A stretch of DNA of 64,000 nucleotides from an uncultured Oscillospiraceae bacterium (GTDB taxonomy: Bacteria > Bacillota > Clostridia > Oscillospirales > Oscillospiraceae), in the NCBI GenBank assembly GCA_947585425.1, contig CANPWZ010000003.1, forward strand, positions 1 to 64,000, given 5' to 3'. A model generated the notes under the pieces. It did no database searches, had not been told where the DNA came from, and saw only the letters and a list, made by a program, of their open reading frames with translations. Of the stretch, positions 26,129-36,218 are shown one piece after another (position 1 is the first letter of the stretch; every line of letters starts with the position of its first letter). The translations under genes and the position numbers were made by a program.

Positions 26129-26705
26129 CCTCATTTTCGGCGTCTCCCGGCCCATTTTCCGGCTGCTGAGTACCCTCTTGAGGCGGCTCTTCCACCTCTT
26201 TCAGCACCCCGATGATGTGCAAAAAGCGTATTTCGGTCACGTTCTCATAGGTGTTGAGCGGGCGGTAGTCGGCGTCGTTGGAGTGGGCTGCCACCAGCAC
26301 GTTGGCCCGGGTGGGCGTCTCGCCGGTGGACACCACAACGGGCGTATGGGCGAACACGTCTCCGCTGTCCTGAAAGCGGAGCTGGACGAAATCGCCGGGC
26401 CGCAGCAGTTCGATGGGCACCTGGACCCCCACCGGCCCAACAGTGGACTGGGCCCGGGTCATAAAGTTCCAGAAGAACGGCACCCCCGTCCAGGCCGGGG
26501 CGCGGTTTGCCGCGTCGATGTAATACCACCCGAAGGTGGGCGTAAAATTCATCACTCCAGCGCCGGCGTACAGGCACTGGGAGGCAAAATTGGTGCAGTC
26601 GCCGCCGATCTCATCAAAGACATAGTAGGCCGGGTTGCGGCCGAAAGCCCATCGGTGGGCGTAGTCCACCGCGGCGCGGCGGTCATATGGGAACAACCGA
26701 AGCAC
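26112..26705 (-). CDS. Amidase-domain (Amidase_6/PF12671-type) protein
   Basis: A 197-residue papain-like fold protein. The probable catalytic Cys lies in GDCTNFASQ (about 35-43) and His in FAHTPVVV (about 119-126). RRAAVDYAHRWAFGRN at the N-terminus is typical. Such domains cut cell-wall peptides or similar amides. No signal peptide is seen, so it may act inside the cell or in the spore. An acidic Pro/Glu tail follows (about 170-197). It starts with GTG behind GGGGAGAGG. Confidence 0.8.
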   Translation of the reverse strand: MLRLFPYDRRAAVDYAHRWAFGRNPAYYVFDEIGGDCTNFASQCLYAGAGVMNFTPTFGWYYIDAANRAPAWTGVPFFWNFMTRAQSTVGPVGVQVPIELLRPGDFVQLRFQDSGDVFAHTPVVVSTGETPTRANVLVAAHSNDADYRPLNTYENVTEIRFLHIIGVLKEVEEPPQEGTQQPENGPGDAENEEAEGV

Positions 26706-26819
26706 ATCTCCTCTCCCCTTTCCCCGACCATACTATGCCAATCGGCAAATCGTTGACAGCAAGCGGCCTTTTTCAGCGCTGATTTGGCGGATTTTGCGCC
26801 GGAAAAATGGAGCTTTCCC

Positions 26820-26848
26820 TTGCTTTTTCAGGCGTTGGATGGTAAAAT
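26820..26848 (+). promoter_or_regulatory. Promoter of fba-pfp
   Basis: -35 TTGCTT (26820-26825), 17-bp spacer, -10 TAAAAT (26843-26848). Confidence 0.7.
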
Positions 26849-26898
26849 CATAGCGCATGAGGATACCCCAAATCTAATTACAAAGGAGCTGTGTCATT

Positions 26899-27867
26899 AT
26901 GCCTCTGGTTACTTCAACCGAAATGTTCAAGAAGGCCTATGACGGCGGCTATGCCGTCGGCGCGTTCAACGTCAACAACATGGAGATCGTGCAGGGCATC
27001 ACCGAGGCCGCCAGGGAGGTCAGTGCCCCTCTGATCCTCCAGGTGTCCAAGGGCGCCCGCGCCTATGCCAACCACACCTATCTGGTGAAGCTGGTGGAGG
27101 CCGCCACCATTGAGTGCCCCAACATCCCCATCGTGCTGCATCTGGATCACGGCCCCGATTTTGAGACCTGCAAGAGCTGCATCGACGGCGGCTTTACCTC
27201 CGTTATGATCGACGCCTCTTCCAAGCCCTTTGCCGAGAACATCGAGATCACCAAGAAGGTGGTCGAGTACGCCCATGACCACGGCGTGGTCGTGGAGGCC
27301 GAGCTGGGCACCCTGGCCGGCGTGGAGGACGAGGTGAAGGTGTCCGCCGAGGACTCCTCCTACACCCACCCCGAGGAGGTCGAGGAGTTCGTCACCAAGA
27401 CCGGCTGCGACTCCCTGGCCATCGCCATCGGCACCAGCCACGGCGCCTATAAGTTCACCGCCGCCCAGTGCACCCGCAACGAGAAGGGCATCCTGGTTCC
27501 CCCTCCCCTGCGGTTCGACGTGCTGGAGGAGGTCTCCAAGCGCCTGCCCGGCTTCCCCATCGTGCTCCACGGCTCCTCCAGCGTGCCTCAGGAGTATGTG
27601 AAGATGATCAACGAGAACGGCGGCAAGATGCCCGACGCCGTGGGCATCCCCGAGGAGCAGCTCCGAAAGGCGGCCACCCTGTCCGTGTGCAAGATCAACA
27701 TCGACTCCGACCTGCGCCTGGCCATGACCGGCACCATCCGCCAGTTCTTCAACGAGCACCCCGACAAGTTCGACCCCCGCGAGTACCTGAAGCCCGCCCG
27801 CGCCAACATCAAGGAGCTGGTCAAGCACAAGCTCATCAACGTGCTGGGCTGCGCCGGCAAGGCCTGA
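26899..27867 (+). CDS. fba: Fructose-bisphosphate aldolase, class II
   Basis: A 322-residue zinc aldolase that interconverts fructose-1,6-bisphosphate with the two triose phosphates. Zinc and active-site motifs are LHLDHGPDFE (about 80-89; His/Asp), VEAELGTLAG (about 132-141) and LHGSSSVP (about 221-228). It lies 34 bp before the phosphofructokinase gene with one promoter, so the pair forms a glycolytic operon. Codon bias is strong (C-ending), suggesting high expression. Confidence 0.95.
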   Translation: MPLVTSTEMFKKAYDGGYAVGAFNVNNMEIVQGITEAAREVSAPLILQVSKGARAYANHTYLVKLVEAATIECPNIPIVLHLDHGPDFETCKSCIDGGFTSVMIDASSKPFAENIEITKKVVEYAHDHGVVVEAELGTLAGVEDEVKVSAEDSSYTHPEEVEEFVTKTGCDSLAIAIGTSHGAYKFTAAQCTRNEKGILVPPPLRFDVLEEVSKRLPGFPIVLHGSSSVPQEYVKMINENGGKMPDAVGIPEEQLRKAATLSVCKINIDSDLRLAMTGTIRQFFNEHPDKFDPREYLKPARANIKELVKHKLINVLGCAGKA

Positions 27868-27901
27868 GGCCCCATCTCACAGAGAAAAGGAGAACATCGC
27901 T

Positions 27902-29140
27902 ATGTCTCAGTTGAAAGGCGCGGCCGTCATCGGCCAGTCCGGCGGCCCTACCACCGTCATCAATGCCAGCGCTTACGGCGTCATCCGCACCGCCCTGGAC
28001 AATCCCGACATCACCGCCGTCTACGGCGCGGCCCACGGCATCAAGGGCGTGCTGGGCGACAAGTTGTACGACATGGGCCAGGAGGACGCTCACGAGCTGG
28101 AGCTGCTGCTGAACACCCCCTCCTCCGAGCTGGGCTCCTGCCGGTACAAGATCGCCGATCCCGACGTGGACGACACCGACTACAAGCGCATCCTGGAGAT
28201 CTTCAAGAAGTACAACATCCGCTACTTCTTTTACAACGGCGGCAACGACTCCATGGACACCTGCGCCAAGGTCAGCCGTTTCATGGCCAAGTCCGGCTGG
28301 GAGTGCCGGGTCATGGGCGTGCCCAAGACCATCGACAACGACCTGTACGGCACCGACCACTGCCCCGGCTTCGCCTCCGCCGCCAAGTATATCGCCACCT
28401 CCTGCGCCGAGGTCTACAAGGACGCCCGGGTATATGACACCGGCATGGTGACCGTCATCGAGATCATGGGCCGCCACGCGGGCTGGCTGGCCGGCGCCGC
28501 GGCTCTCGCCGGCGTGGTGGGCTGCGCCCCCGATCTGGTCTATCTGCCCGAGGTGGACTTCGACATGGACAAGTTCCTGGCCGACGTGGACGCCATCTAC
28601 AGGAAGAACGGCAACTGCATTGTGGCCGTGTCCGAGGGCATCCATTACGCCGACGGCTCCTTCGTGTCCGAGGCCAAGACCTCCGCCACCGACGGCTTCG
28701 GCCACGCCCAGCTGGGCGGCCTGGCGGCCCTGCTGGCCAACATCGTCAAGGAGCGCACCGGCGCCAAGGTCCGGGGCATCGAGCTGTCCCTGCTCCAGCG
28801 CTGCGGCGCCCATCTGGCCTCCCAGACCGACATCGACGAGTCCTTCCTGGCCGGCAAGACCGCCGTGGAGGCCGCCGTGGCCGGCGAGACCGACAAGATG
28901 GTGGGCTTCGAGTGTACCCGCGAGAACGGCAAGTACACCTGCAAGACCAAGCTGTTCAACCTCTCCGAGGTGGCCAACTTCGAGAAGAAGGTGCCCTTGG
29001 AGTGGATCAATGCCGAGGGCAACGGGGTCAACCAGGGCTATATCGACTACGCATTGCCCCTGATCCAGGGCGACAACCACCGGGAGACCGAGAACGGCCT
29101 GCCCCGGTTCGCCCGCCTGAAGAAGGTCCTGGCGAAGTAA
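27902..29140 (+). CDS. pfp: 6-phosphofructokinase, pyrophosphate-dependent type
   Basis: A 412-residue phosphofructokinase. GGNDSMDTC (about 111-119) and PKTIDNDLYGTDH (about 141-153) are present. Lys in PKTIDND is the marker of PPi-dependent enzymes, so it should phosphorylate fructose-6-P reversibly with PPi. GGPT near the N-terminus (about 15-18) is the phosphate-binding region. Second gene of the fba-pfp operon, closed by a bidirectional terminator. Confidence 0.9.
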   Translation: MSQLKGAAVIGQSGGPTTVINASAYGVIRTALDNPDITAVYGAAHGIKGVLGDKLYDMGQEDAHELELLLNTPSSELGSCRYKIADPDVDDTDYKRILEIFKKYNIRYFFYNGGNDSMDTCAKVSRFMAKSGWECRVMGVPKTIDNDLYGTDHCPGFASAAKYIATSCAEVYKDARVYDTGMVTVIEIMGRHAGWLAGAAALAGVVGCAPDLVYLPEVDFDMDKFLADVDAIYRKNGNCIVAVSEGIHYADGSFVSEAKTSATDGFGHAQLGGLAALLANIVKERTGAKVRGIELSLLQRCGAHLASQTDIDESFLAGKTAVEAAVAGETDKMVGFECTRENGKYTCKTKLFNLSEVANFEKKVPLEWINAEGNGVNQGYIDYALPLIQGDNHRETENGLPRFARLKKVLAK

Positions 29141-29160
29141 GCCTCCCCCCTTTTCCACAA

Positions 29161-29206
29161 AAACAAAAGTACCCACCCTGTTTTCCGGGGTGGGTACTTT
29201 TGTTTG
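29161..29206. terminator. Bidirectional terminator after pfp
   Basis: An 18-bp stem (29161-29178 / 29188-29205) with outer A/T runs, so it works for pfp and for the small convergent gene. Confidence 0.9.
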
Positions 29207-29234
29207 CCGAGGGAATGCTCTCCATAAAAACCAA

Positions 29235-29468
29235 TCACTCGCTTGGTTTGTCGCTCTCTCCATCAAAATGAGTGTTTTTGTTTAACTTAGTGACTATAAT
29301 TCCAGTACAAGTCACAATGACAACACAAAGATACATACAAATGCCCAAAATACAGGCAGAGCCATAGTCTCCCAGGTCATTAAAAACTGCCCCGCCAATA
29401 GCCGCCGCAAAAAACCCGCCAACAGCAACTACGATACCAGCTAAAATATATTTCCAAATATTTTTCAT
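29235..29468 (-). CDS. Small two-helix membrane protein, unknown function
   Basis: A 77-residue protein with two hydrophobic segments (about 7-29 and 38-62) and a charged C-terminal tail. SD GAGG is 7 nt before ATG 29468. Its sequence is distinctly AT-rich and lacks the codon bias of its neighbours, which hints at recent acquisition or weak expression. No family recognised. Confidence 0.6.
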   Translation of the reverse strand: MKNIWKYILAGIVVAVGGFFAAAIGGAVFNDLGDYGSACILGICMYLCVVIVTCTGIIVTKLNKNTHFDGESDKPSE

Positions 29469-29477
29469 ATCTTTACC

Positions 29478-30914
<1,437 letters not shown>

Positions 30915-30942
30915 AGGGGATCCCTCCTTGTCTGTTGCCAGC

Positions 30943-30971
30943 AGTATATCACAGTTCTTTTGCCCGCACAA
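30943..30971 (-). promoter_or_regulatory. Promoter of purB
   Basis: Minus strand: -35 TTGTGC (30971-30966), 17-bp spacer, -10 TATACT (30948-30943). Confidence 0.65.
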
Positions 30972-30989
30972 GATATTTCCGCGCAGGAC

Positions 30990-31027
30990 AAAAGGACGGA
31001 CCGTGTTTGCTCACGGCCCGTCCTTTT
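30990..31027 (-). terminator. Terminator of zinc-ribbon gene
   Basis: Near-perfect inverted repeat AAAGGACGG-CCGTG / CACGG-CCGTCCTTT, with T-runs on both exits; the minus exit (CCTTTTG) lies just after the zinc-ribbon gene. Confidence 0.75.
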
Positions 31028-31048
31028 TTGGTTTGCTTCAGTTGTCGG

Positions 31049-31327
31049 TCAGGCCTCGCCGCGCATCTTGGCGAAGCACTCGCTGCAATACACAGGACGA
31101 TCGGACTTCGGCTCGAAGGGAACCTTGGCCTCACCGCCGCAGGCGGCGCAGACAGCAGTGAAATACTCACGGGGACCGCGGGCGGCGGCCTTGCGGGCAT
31201 CACGGCAGGCCTTGCAGCGCTGAGGCTCATTCTGGAAGCCGCGCTCGGCATAGAATTCCTGCTCACCAGCGGAGAACACGAACTCCTGGCCACATTCTTT
31301 GCAAACTAAGGTCTTGTCTTCGTACAT
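31049..31327 (-). CDS. Zinc-ribbon domain protein
   Basis: A 92-residue protein with two CxxC ribbons: CKECG (9-13) with CKAC (38-41), and CAACG (about 60-64) with CSEC (about 81-84). The first matches the small bacterial zf-trcl-type ribbon; the second resembles the CxxCxG ribbons. Probably a zinc-binding nucleic-acid or redox partner; no reaction known. It lies just downstream of sigH on the same strand. Confidence 0.8.
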   Translation of the reverse strand: MYEDKTLVCKECGQEFVFSAGEQEFYAERGFQNEPQRCKACRDARKAAARGPREYFTAVCAACGGEAKVPFEPKSDRPVYCSECFAKMRGEA

Positions 31328-31390
31328 GGAAATACCCTCTCTTTTGATGCCCAGAACCGGAAAGCACCTGCTGGGACTGTTATATTTGCG

Positions 31391-31981
31391 TCAGCTTTCG
31401 CTGAAATCGCCAAAGGTGCCGGCGACTTTGCGACGGATACGCTGTACGGCGTTATCCACCGACTTGACTGTCCGCCCTACCTGTTCGCCGATCTCATGAT
31501 AGGACAGTCCCCGCAGGAACAACGACAAAATGTTTCGTTCCAGAGGAGAGAGCAAGGCGTTGAGCCTGCGGAAGCGCTCCATCTCCTCTTCCCTGCTGAT
31601 ATACAGCTCCTCCGGGCTGACCGCGCTGCCAAGCATAGGCGGCTCAAAGGGCACGCTGTTGTTCAACGGCGCGTGCTTGTCCCGGCTGGCGGTGGTCACG
31701 GCGGAGCGGATACGATTGCGGATACAGACCTCCGCGAAGGCGTGGAACGAAGCGTCGCGGCCGGGGTCGAATTCCCGGATGGCCTTCAGCAGGCCGAACA
31801 TGGCCTCCTGGATCAGGTCCTCGCTGTCCCCGCCGGCCAGGAAATAGGGGCGGGCGCAGACACGCACCGTGCGGTGATACCGCTTGACCAGTTCTTCTTC
31901 CGCCGCGCGGTCGCCCTCCGCCGCAAGCCGGCAGAGCTGCTCGTCGCTGGGGTCATTTTTTCGCAAATCCAACGTATCCAT
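31391..31981 (-). CDS. sigH: RNA polymerase sigma factor, SigH-like
   Basis: A 196-residue sigma-70-family factor resembling SigH, which starts sporulation transcription. Region 2 is EDLIQEAMFGLLKAIREFDP (about 50-69), then the FHAFAEVCIRNRI segment and DKHAPLN linker. Region 4 contains LSYHEIGEQVGRTVKSVDNA (about 157-176). It is about 20 residues shorter than the Bacillus protein. Start ATG at 31981 has no clear SD and lies only about 10 nt after the predicted transcription start. Confidence 0.85.
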   Translation of the reverse strand: MDTLDLRKNDPSDEQLCRLAAEGDRAAEEELVKRYHRTVRVCARPYFLAGGDSEDLIQEAMFGLLKAIREFDPGRDASFHAFAEVCIRNRIRSAVTTASRDKHAPLNNSVPFEPPMLGSAVSPEELYISREEEMERFRRLNALLSPLERNILSLFLRGLSYHEIGEQVGRTVKSVDNAVQRIRRKVAGTFGDFSES

Positions 31982-31997
31982 ACATATACCAAGAAGC

Positions 31998-32026
31998 ATT
32001 AAATCACAAAAGCAAACATTTGTCAA
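31998..32026 (-). promoter_or_regulatory. Consensus promoter of sigH, very short leader
   Basis: Minus strand: -35 TTGACA (32026-32021), 17-bp spacer, -10 TTTAAT (32003-31998). Predicted start of transcription near 31991 leaves about 10 nt before the ATG. Confidence 0.7.
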
Positions 32027-32108
32027 TGATTTTATGCAACTTTTTGAAAAAAATTGAAAAATCCCATTTTGCTTTATGTCATTTGACAAAATCGGTCGAA
32101 GCCGCCGG

Positions 32109-33173
32109 TCAGAACGTGAGCTGATCCAGGCCGCCCTCCATGCCCGTGGGAGGCATCAAACCCAGGTGCTGATAGGCCTTCGGGGTGACACAGCGGCCCC
32201 TGGGCGTCCGGGTCAGGAAGCCCAGCTGCATGAGATAGGGCTCGTACACGTCCTCCAGGGTCACCGACTCCTCGTTGATGGTGGCGGCCAGGGTGTCCAG
32301 CCCAACAGGCCCTCCCCCGTAGTTGGCGATGATGCTGCCCAGCATCCGCCGGTCGATGTTGTCCAGGCCCAGCTCGTCGATCTCCAGGGCCTTCAGGGCC
32401 CGGTCGGCCACCTCCCGGGTGATGACCCCGCCGGCGGTGACCTGGGCAAAATCCCGCACCCGTCGGAGCAGCCGGTTGGCAATCCGGGGGGTCCCCCGGC
32501 TGCGGCGGGCGATCTCTACCGCTCCCGCGTCCTCGATGGGCACGTCCAGGATGTCCGCCGAACGCCGGACGATGAGGGCAAGCTCCTCCGGGGTGTACAG
32601 CTCCAGCCGCAGGGTGACGCCGAAGCGGTCTCTGAGCGGCGCGGAGAGCTGCCCGGCCCTCGTCGTCGCCCCCACCAGGGTGAACTTGGGCAGGTCCAGA
32701 TGGATGGAATTGGCGGAGGGGCCCTTGCCGATGATGATGTCGATGGCGTAGTCCTCCATGGCGGGATACAGGATCTCCTCCGCCTGGCGGTTCAGCCGGT
32801 GGATCTCGTCCACAAAGAGGATGTCGTTCTCCTGGAGGTTGGTCACCAGGGCCACCAGGTCGCCGGGCTTCTCGATGGCGGGGCCGGAGGTGATGCGGAT
32901 GTTGACCCCCATCTCGTTTGCGATGATGTTGGAAAGGGTGGTCTTGCCCAGCCCCGGGGGGCCGTGGAGCAGGACGTGGTCCAGGGGCTCGTTCCGCATC
33001 TTGGCGGCCTGGATAAACACGCTCAGGTTGTCCTTGGCCTTGGTCTGGCCGATGTACTCGCTGAGCCATTTGGGGCGCAGGGAGTACTCCCCCTCGTCCT
33101 CCCGGGTCAGGGAGGTGGTCACCAGAGGCTGCTCGGTGACGAAATCGCCGTTGTCGGAAAAGTCGATGCTCAA
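32109..33173 (-). CDS. ruvB: Holliday junction DNA helicase RuvB
   Basis: A 354-residue AAA+ ATPase that drives branch migration with RuvA. Walker A is [10 protein letters not shown] (about 70-79), Walker [10 protein letters not shown] (about 123-131) and the sensor region [10 protein letters not shown] (about 171-180). It starts with TTG at 33173 behind GGAGGGGAG. Third gene of ruvC-ruvA-ruvB. Confidence 0.96.
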   Translation of the reverse strand: MSIDFSDNGDFVTEQPLVTTSLTREDEGEYSLRPKWLSEYIGQTKAKDNLSVFIQAAKMRNEPLDHVLLHGPPGLGKTTLSNIIANEMGVNIRITSGPAIEKPGDLVALVTNLQENDILFVDEIHRLNRQAEEILYPAMEDYAIDIIIGKGPSANSIHLDLPKFTLVGATTRAGQLSAPLRDRFGVTLRLELYTPEELALIVRRSADILDVPIEDAGAVEIARRSRGTPRIANRLLRRVRDFAQVTAGGVITREVADRALKALEIDELGLDNIDRRMLGSIIANYGGGPVGLDTLAATINEESVTLEDVYEPYLMQLGFLTRTPRGRCVTPKAYQHLGLMPPTGMEGGLDQLTF

Positions 33174-33186
33174 GGTCTCCCCTCCC

Positions 33187-33792
33187 TCACTTCATGGTGT
33201 TCTTCAAAGCCTGCTTGATGATCTCCTCCAGGGTGAGGCCCTCCAGGTCCACGCCCTTGAGGGCGGCGCTGATCTCCGCCGGGCCGTAGCCCAGCACCGC
33301 CAGGGCGGCGGAGGCCTCGCTGGCCTTGTTTTCCGGGATGACGGTGACGCCGGGGGTGAAGGTCTCCCCTCCGCCGCTGGTTGTGAGCTGTCCCTTGGCC
33401 AGCTTGTCCTTCAGCTCCAGGATGATCCGCTGGGCGATCTTCTTCCCCACGCCGGGGGCGCCGGTCAAGGCCTTGGCGTTTTCCGACACGATGGCCATGG
33501 CCAGGCTCTCCGGGGTGTTGGAGGACAGGATGGCCAGCGCCATTTTGGGCCCCACGCCGGACACGCCGATGAGCATCTCGAAAGAGGACAGCTCCCGCTC
33601 CGAGGCGAAGCCATACAGCTCAAAGGCGTCCTCCCTGACGTGGAGATAGGTGTAAAGTTTAGCGGCTTTCCCGATGCTGAGAGAGCCCAGCGTGTAGCTG
33701 GTGGTGCGGCAGGCGTAGCCCACGCCGCCGCAGTCGATGACCGCCAGATAGGGGCCGATGTGCGTCACCTTGCCCTCCACATAGTAAAACAT
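33187..33792 (-). CDS. ruvA: Holliday junction DNA helicase subunit RuvA
   Basis: A 201-residue RuvA with the N-terminal OB domain (MFYYVEGKV), helix-hairpin-helix motifs (ISGV-like [10 protein letters not shown] about 77-86, and [13 protein letters not shown] about 107-119) and a C-terminal RuvB-binding domain. An in-frame TTG at 33798 is closer to the GGAGG and could also start it. It lies 13 bp before ruvB. Confidence 0.95.
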   Translation of the reverse strand: MFYYVEGKVTHIGPYLAVIDCGGVGYACRTTSYTLGSLSIGKAAKLYTYLHVREDAFELYGFASERELSSFEMLIGVSGVGPKMALAILSSNTPESLAMAIVSENAKALTGAPGVGKKIAQRIILELKDKLAKGQLTTSGGGETFTPGVTVIPENKASEASAALAVLGYGPAEISAALKGVDLEGLTLEEIIKQALKNTMK

Positions 33793-33813
33793 GGTCAAAA
33801 CGCCTCCCGGACG

Positions 33814-34308
33814 TTATTTGTCGATCTGTCCCAGCAGGGACGTGGAGGAGCGGGCGTGGCACAGGGCGATGGCCACCGCGTCGGCGGCGTCGTCCGGCCT
33901 GGGGACGGCGTTCAGCCCCAGCAGGCGCTTGGTCATGTCCATCACCTGGCGTTTCTCCGCCTTGCCGTAGCCTACCACCGCCTGCTTAACCTGGGACGGG
34001 TTGTACTCGTAGATGGGCAGGCCCATCTTCTCCGCCGTCATGAGGATGACCCCCCGGGCCTGGGCCACGCCGATGCCGGTGGTCACGTTGTTGTTGAAGA
34101 ACAGCTCCTCGATGGCCATCACGTCGGGGCTGAACCGTTTGATGAGCTCCTCCAGGTCGGTGGCGATGCGCCACAGCCGGGCGGACAGCCGCACCCCCGC
34201 CGGGGTGTTGATGGCCCCGCAGGCGGCCAGGCGATACCGATTCCCCTCCGCCTCTACCAGGCCGAAGCCCACGATGGCGTAGCCGGGGTCGATCCCCAGG
34301 ATGAGCAC
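33814..34308 (-). CDS. ruvC: Crossover junction endodeoxyribonuclease RuvC
   Basis: A 164-residue resolvase with catalytic acidic residues in LGIDPG (Asp7), IEELFF (Glu about 66) and DDAADAVAIAL (Asp pair about 138-142). It starts with GTG at 34308 and is the first gene of ruvCAB, with a consensus promoter close upstream. Confidence 0.95.
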   Translation of the reverse strand: MLILGIDPGYAIVGFGLVEAEGNRYRLAACGAINTPAGVRLSARLWRIATDLEELIKRFSPDVMAIEELFFNNNVTTGIGVAQARGVILMTAEKMGLPIYEYNPSQVKQAVVGYGKAEKRQVMDMTKRLLGLNAVPRPDDAADAVAIALCHARSSTSLLGQIDK

Positions 34309-34336
34309 GTCAACACCCCCACGCGGAATTTGTGAT

Positions 34337-34365
34337 ATTATAACACATCTGTTTCATTCTGACAA
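34337..34365 (-). promoter_or_regulatory. Promoter of ruvCAB
   Basis: Minus strand: -35 TTGTCA (34365-34360), 17-bp spacer, -10 TATAAT (34342-34337). It lies next to the xerD terminator. Confidence 0.8.
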
Positions 34366-34368
34366 GTG

Positions 34369-34399
34369 AAAAAGCGGACGGCATTTCACCGTCCGCTTT
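34369..34399 (-). terminator. Terminator of spoIIM-xerD
   Basis: Minus strand: AAAGCGGACGG / CCGTCCGCTTT with 7-nt loop, followed by TTTTT-C. Confidence 0.85.
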
Positions 34400-34409
34400 C
34401 CTTATGTAG

Positions 34410-35303
34410 TCACGCCCTGGGATGGGCCCTGGAGTACACGTCCCGCAGGTGCTGGTTGACCACCTGGGTGTAGATCTGGGTGGCGGAGATGTCCGCGTGG
34501 CCCAGCATCTCCTGGATGGATTTCAGGTCGGCCCCGTTCTCCAGCAGATGGGCGGCAAAGGAGTGCCGCAGCGTGTGGGGGGTGATGTCCTTCTGGATGT
34601 CCGCCTTCTCCTGGTAGTGCTTCACGATCTTCCAGAAGCCCTGCCTGCTCATACGCTCCCCGTTCATGTTGACGAACAGGGCGGTCTCGTTCGGATCATC
34701 CAGCAGTTGGGGGCGCACCTCGTTCACATAGGCAGACAGCGCCTTGACAGCGGCCTTGTACAGCGGGATCACCCGCTCCTTGTCCTTGTTCCGTCCCCGG
34801 CACCGAAGGAAATTGGCGGAGAGGTTCACGTCCTGCAGATCCAGGGAGATCAGCTCGGACACCCGGATGCCGGTGGCGTATAGCAGTTCCAGCATGGCCT
34901 TGTCCCGGCAGCCCTTGGGGTCGGACACGTCGGGCTGTTCCAGGAACAGATCCACCTCCCGGTTGGTGAGGATGGCGGGCAGGCGGCGCTCCACCCGGTT
35001 GGGCTTAAAGCCCTTGGCAGGATTGGCAGGCACGCTATGGATGGTCATCATATAGCCGTAAAAGGATTTCAGAGAGGCGAGGGAGCGCACTACCGTGGCG
35101 TTGGACTTGCCGTGGTGCTCCAGATAGCGGGCATAATCCTTCACATCGTCCTGGGTGGCCTGGGGCAGCGGGATGCCCCGTTCCTCCATCCAGACGGAGA
35201 ACTGCCGCACATCCCGCACATAGGAGCTGAGCGTATTGGCGGCGGCCTTTTTATCGTTGACCAGCCAGGATTCATATTCTGCAAGATAGTCCAAAACGCT
35301 CAT
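34410..35303 (-). CDS. xerD: Tyrosine recombinase XerD-like
   Basis: A 297-residue tyrosine recombinase of XerD length. Catalytic residues are Arg147 (GIRVSEL), His243 and Arg246 (HTLRH), His269 and Tyr278. Partner of XerC in dif recombination (inference). The first ATG (35303) sits directly after GAGGAG; a TTG at 35291 has better SD spacing. It lies 16 bp after the spoIIM-like gene, the same neighbourhood as in Bacillus (spoIIM near ripX/xerD). Confidence 0.93.
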   Translation of the reverse strand: MSVLDYLAEYESWLVNDKKAAANTLSSYVRDVRQFSVWMEERGIPLPQATQDDVKDYARYLEHHGKSNATVVRSLASLKSFYGYMMTIHSVPANPAKGFKPNRVERRLPAILTNREVDLFLEQPDVSDPKGCRDKAMLELLYATGIRVSELISLDLQDVNLSANFLRCRGRNKDKERVIPLYKAAVKALSAYVNEVRPQLLDDPNETALFVNMNGERMSRQGFWKIVKHYQEKADIQKDITPHTLRHSFAAHLLENGADLKSIQEMLGHADISATQIYTQVVNQHLRDVYSRAHPRA

Positions 35304-35319
35304 CTCCTCTCATTCAGAG

Positions 35320-35931
35320 TTACGGGAACAGGCGGGCGCACACCGCCGTCAACAGGGCGGGCATCACCGTCCACTGGAGGGCGGCGGCCAGCGCCAGCAG
35401 CCCGCCGCAGGGCGCCAGCAGCGCCAGCTGCTCGACAGCGGCGGGAACGGGATCGTGGGACAGGCGGCGCAGAGCGCTCTGGAAGCCGCTGTGAGCTCCC
35501 ACGAACAACACCGGCACCGTCAAAAGGGCCGTCACGCCAAAGGCGGCCAGCGAAGCGGCCACGCCGCCCGGCCCGAACAGGCGGGCAAAAGTGGTCACGG
35601 CGTAGGACAGCACAAACGCCCGGACCGCCAGCACCGCGGGGATCCCCACCGCGCCCAGGGCGGTGAAGCCCAGCAGGACGATCAGTAAAAACCAGCGGAA
35701 GGCCTCCCAGATGACCGACAGCAGGGACGGAGCAAAAGCGCCTCCATCCCCCGCCGCCCGGAGATACCGCAGCAGATACTCCCGAAGCTGCTCGCTCTCT
35801 CCGCCCAGGCAGGAGAATAGGAACCCGGCCAGGGCGCCCAACAGAAAACAGCCGGCAAGGAGAGCCAGGGGCGCGGACCCGTCCAGTCGCAAAACAGCCC
35901 TGTCATGTGGCCTTGTCCGGCCTGCCGCCAT
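35320..35931 (-). CDS. spoIIM: SpoIIM-like stage II sporulation membrane protein
   Basis: A protein of about 203 residues with five hydrophobic segments (near 20-42, 73-95, 97-120, 125-145 and 170-195), the topology of SpoIIM (DUF95). SpoIIM works with SpoIID and SpoIIP to thin septal peptidoglycan during engulfment. Identity rests on topology, length and its place upstream of xerD. Starts at 35931, 35937 and 35940 are possible; GGGGTG favours 35931. Both a sigma-E-like and a sigma-A-like promoter lie upstream. Confidence 0.72.
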   Translation of the reverse strand: MAAGRTRPHDRAVLRLDGSAPLALLAGCFLLGALAGFLFSCLGGESEQLREYLLRYLRAAGDGGAFAPSLLSVIWEAFRWFLLIVLLGFTALGAVGIPAVLAVRAFVLSYAVTTFARLFGPGGVAASLAAFGVTALLTVPVLFVGAHSGFQSALRRLSHDPVPAAVEQLALLAPCGGLLALAAALQWTVMPALLTAVCARLFP

Positions 35932-35948
35932 GGTCATCACCCCGGGCT

Positions 35949-35978
35949 AAGATATGCGGAGGCAAAGCGGCATATGAC
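35949..35978 (-). promoter_or_regulatory. Sigma-E-like promoter of spoIIM
   Basis: Minus strand: -35 GTCATATG (35978-35971), 14-bp spacer, -10 CATATCTT (35956-35949), close to the sigma-E consensus KMATATT-N14-CATACANT. It lies about 18 bp before the start codon. Confidence 0.55.
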
Positions 35979-36003
35979 GGCACAGTAAAAGCGTGTTGAG
36001 TTC

Positions 36004-36032
36004 AATATAGACCTCTTTGCCGGGAAACGCAA
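36004..36032 (-). promoter_or_regulatory. Sigma-A-like promoter upstream of spoIIM-xerD
   Basis: Minus strand: -35 TTGCGT (36032-36027), 17-bp spacer, -10 TATATT (36009-36004). It would give xerD expression outside sporulation. Confidence 0.5.
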
Positions 36033-36145
36033 GGGTTTTGAGCAAAATTTTTCAAATTTTTTCGTTATGTCCAGTTGTTATGTAATTTACATTATGTTAA
36101 CTTGCGAAACAAAAAATGAAAAACCACAAGATGATGTGGTCAAAA

Positions 36146-36179
36146 GACCGGCAGCTTCAAAATGTTGAAACTGCCGGTC
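36146..36179 (-). terminator. Terminator of scfB
   Basis: Minus strand: GACCGGCAG / CTGCCGGTC with an inner TTCAA/TTGAA stem, followed by CTTTTG. Confidence 0.75.
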
Positions 36180-36218
36180 AAAGTGCCCGTTTTCACTTAT
36201 TTTGCAAGGGGTCTGCCC

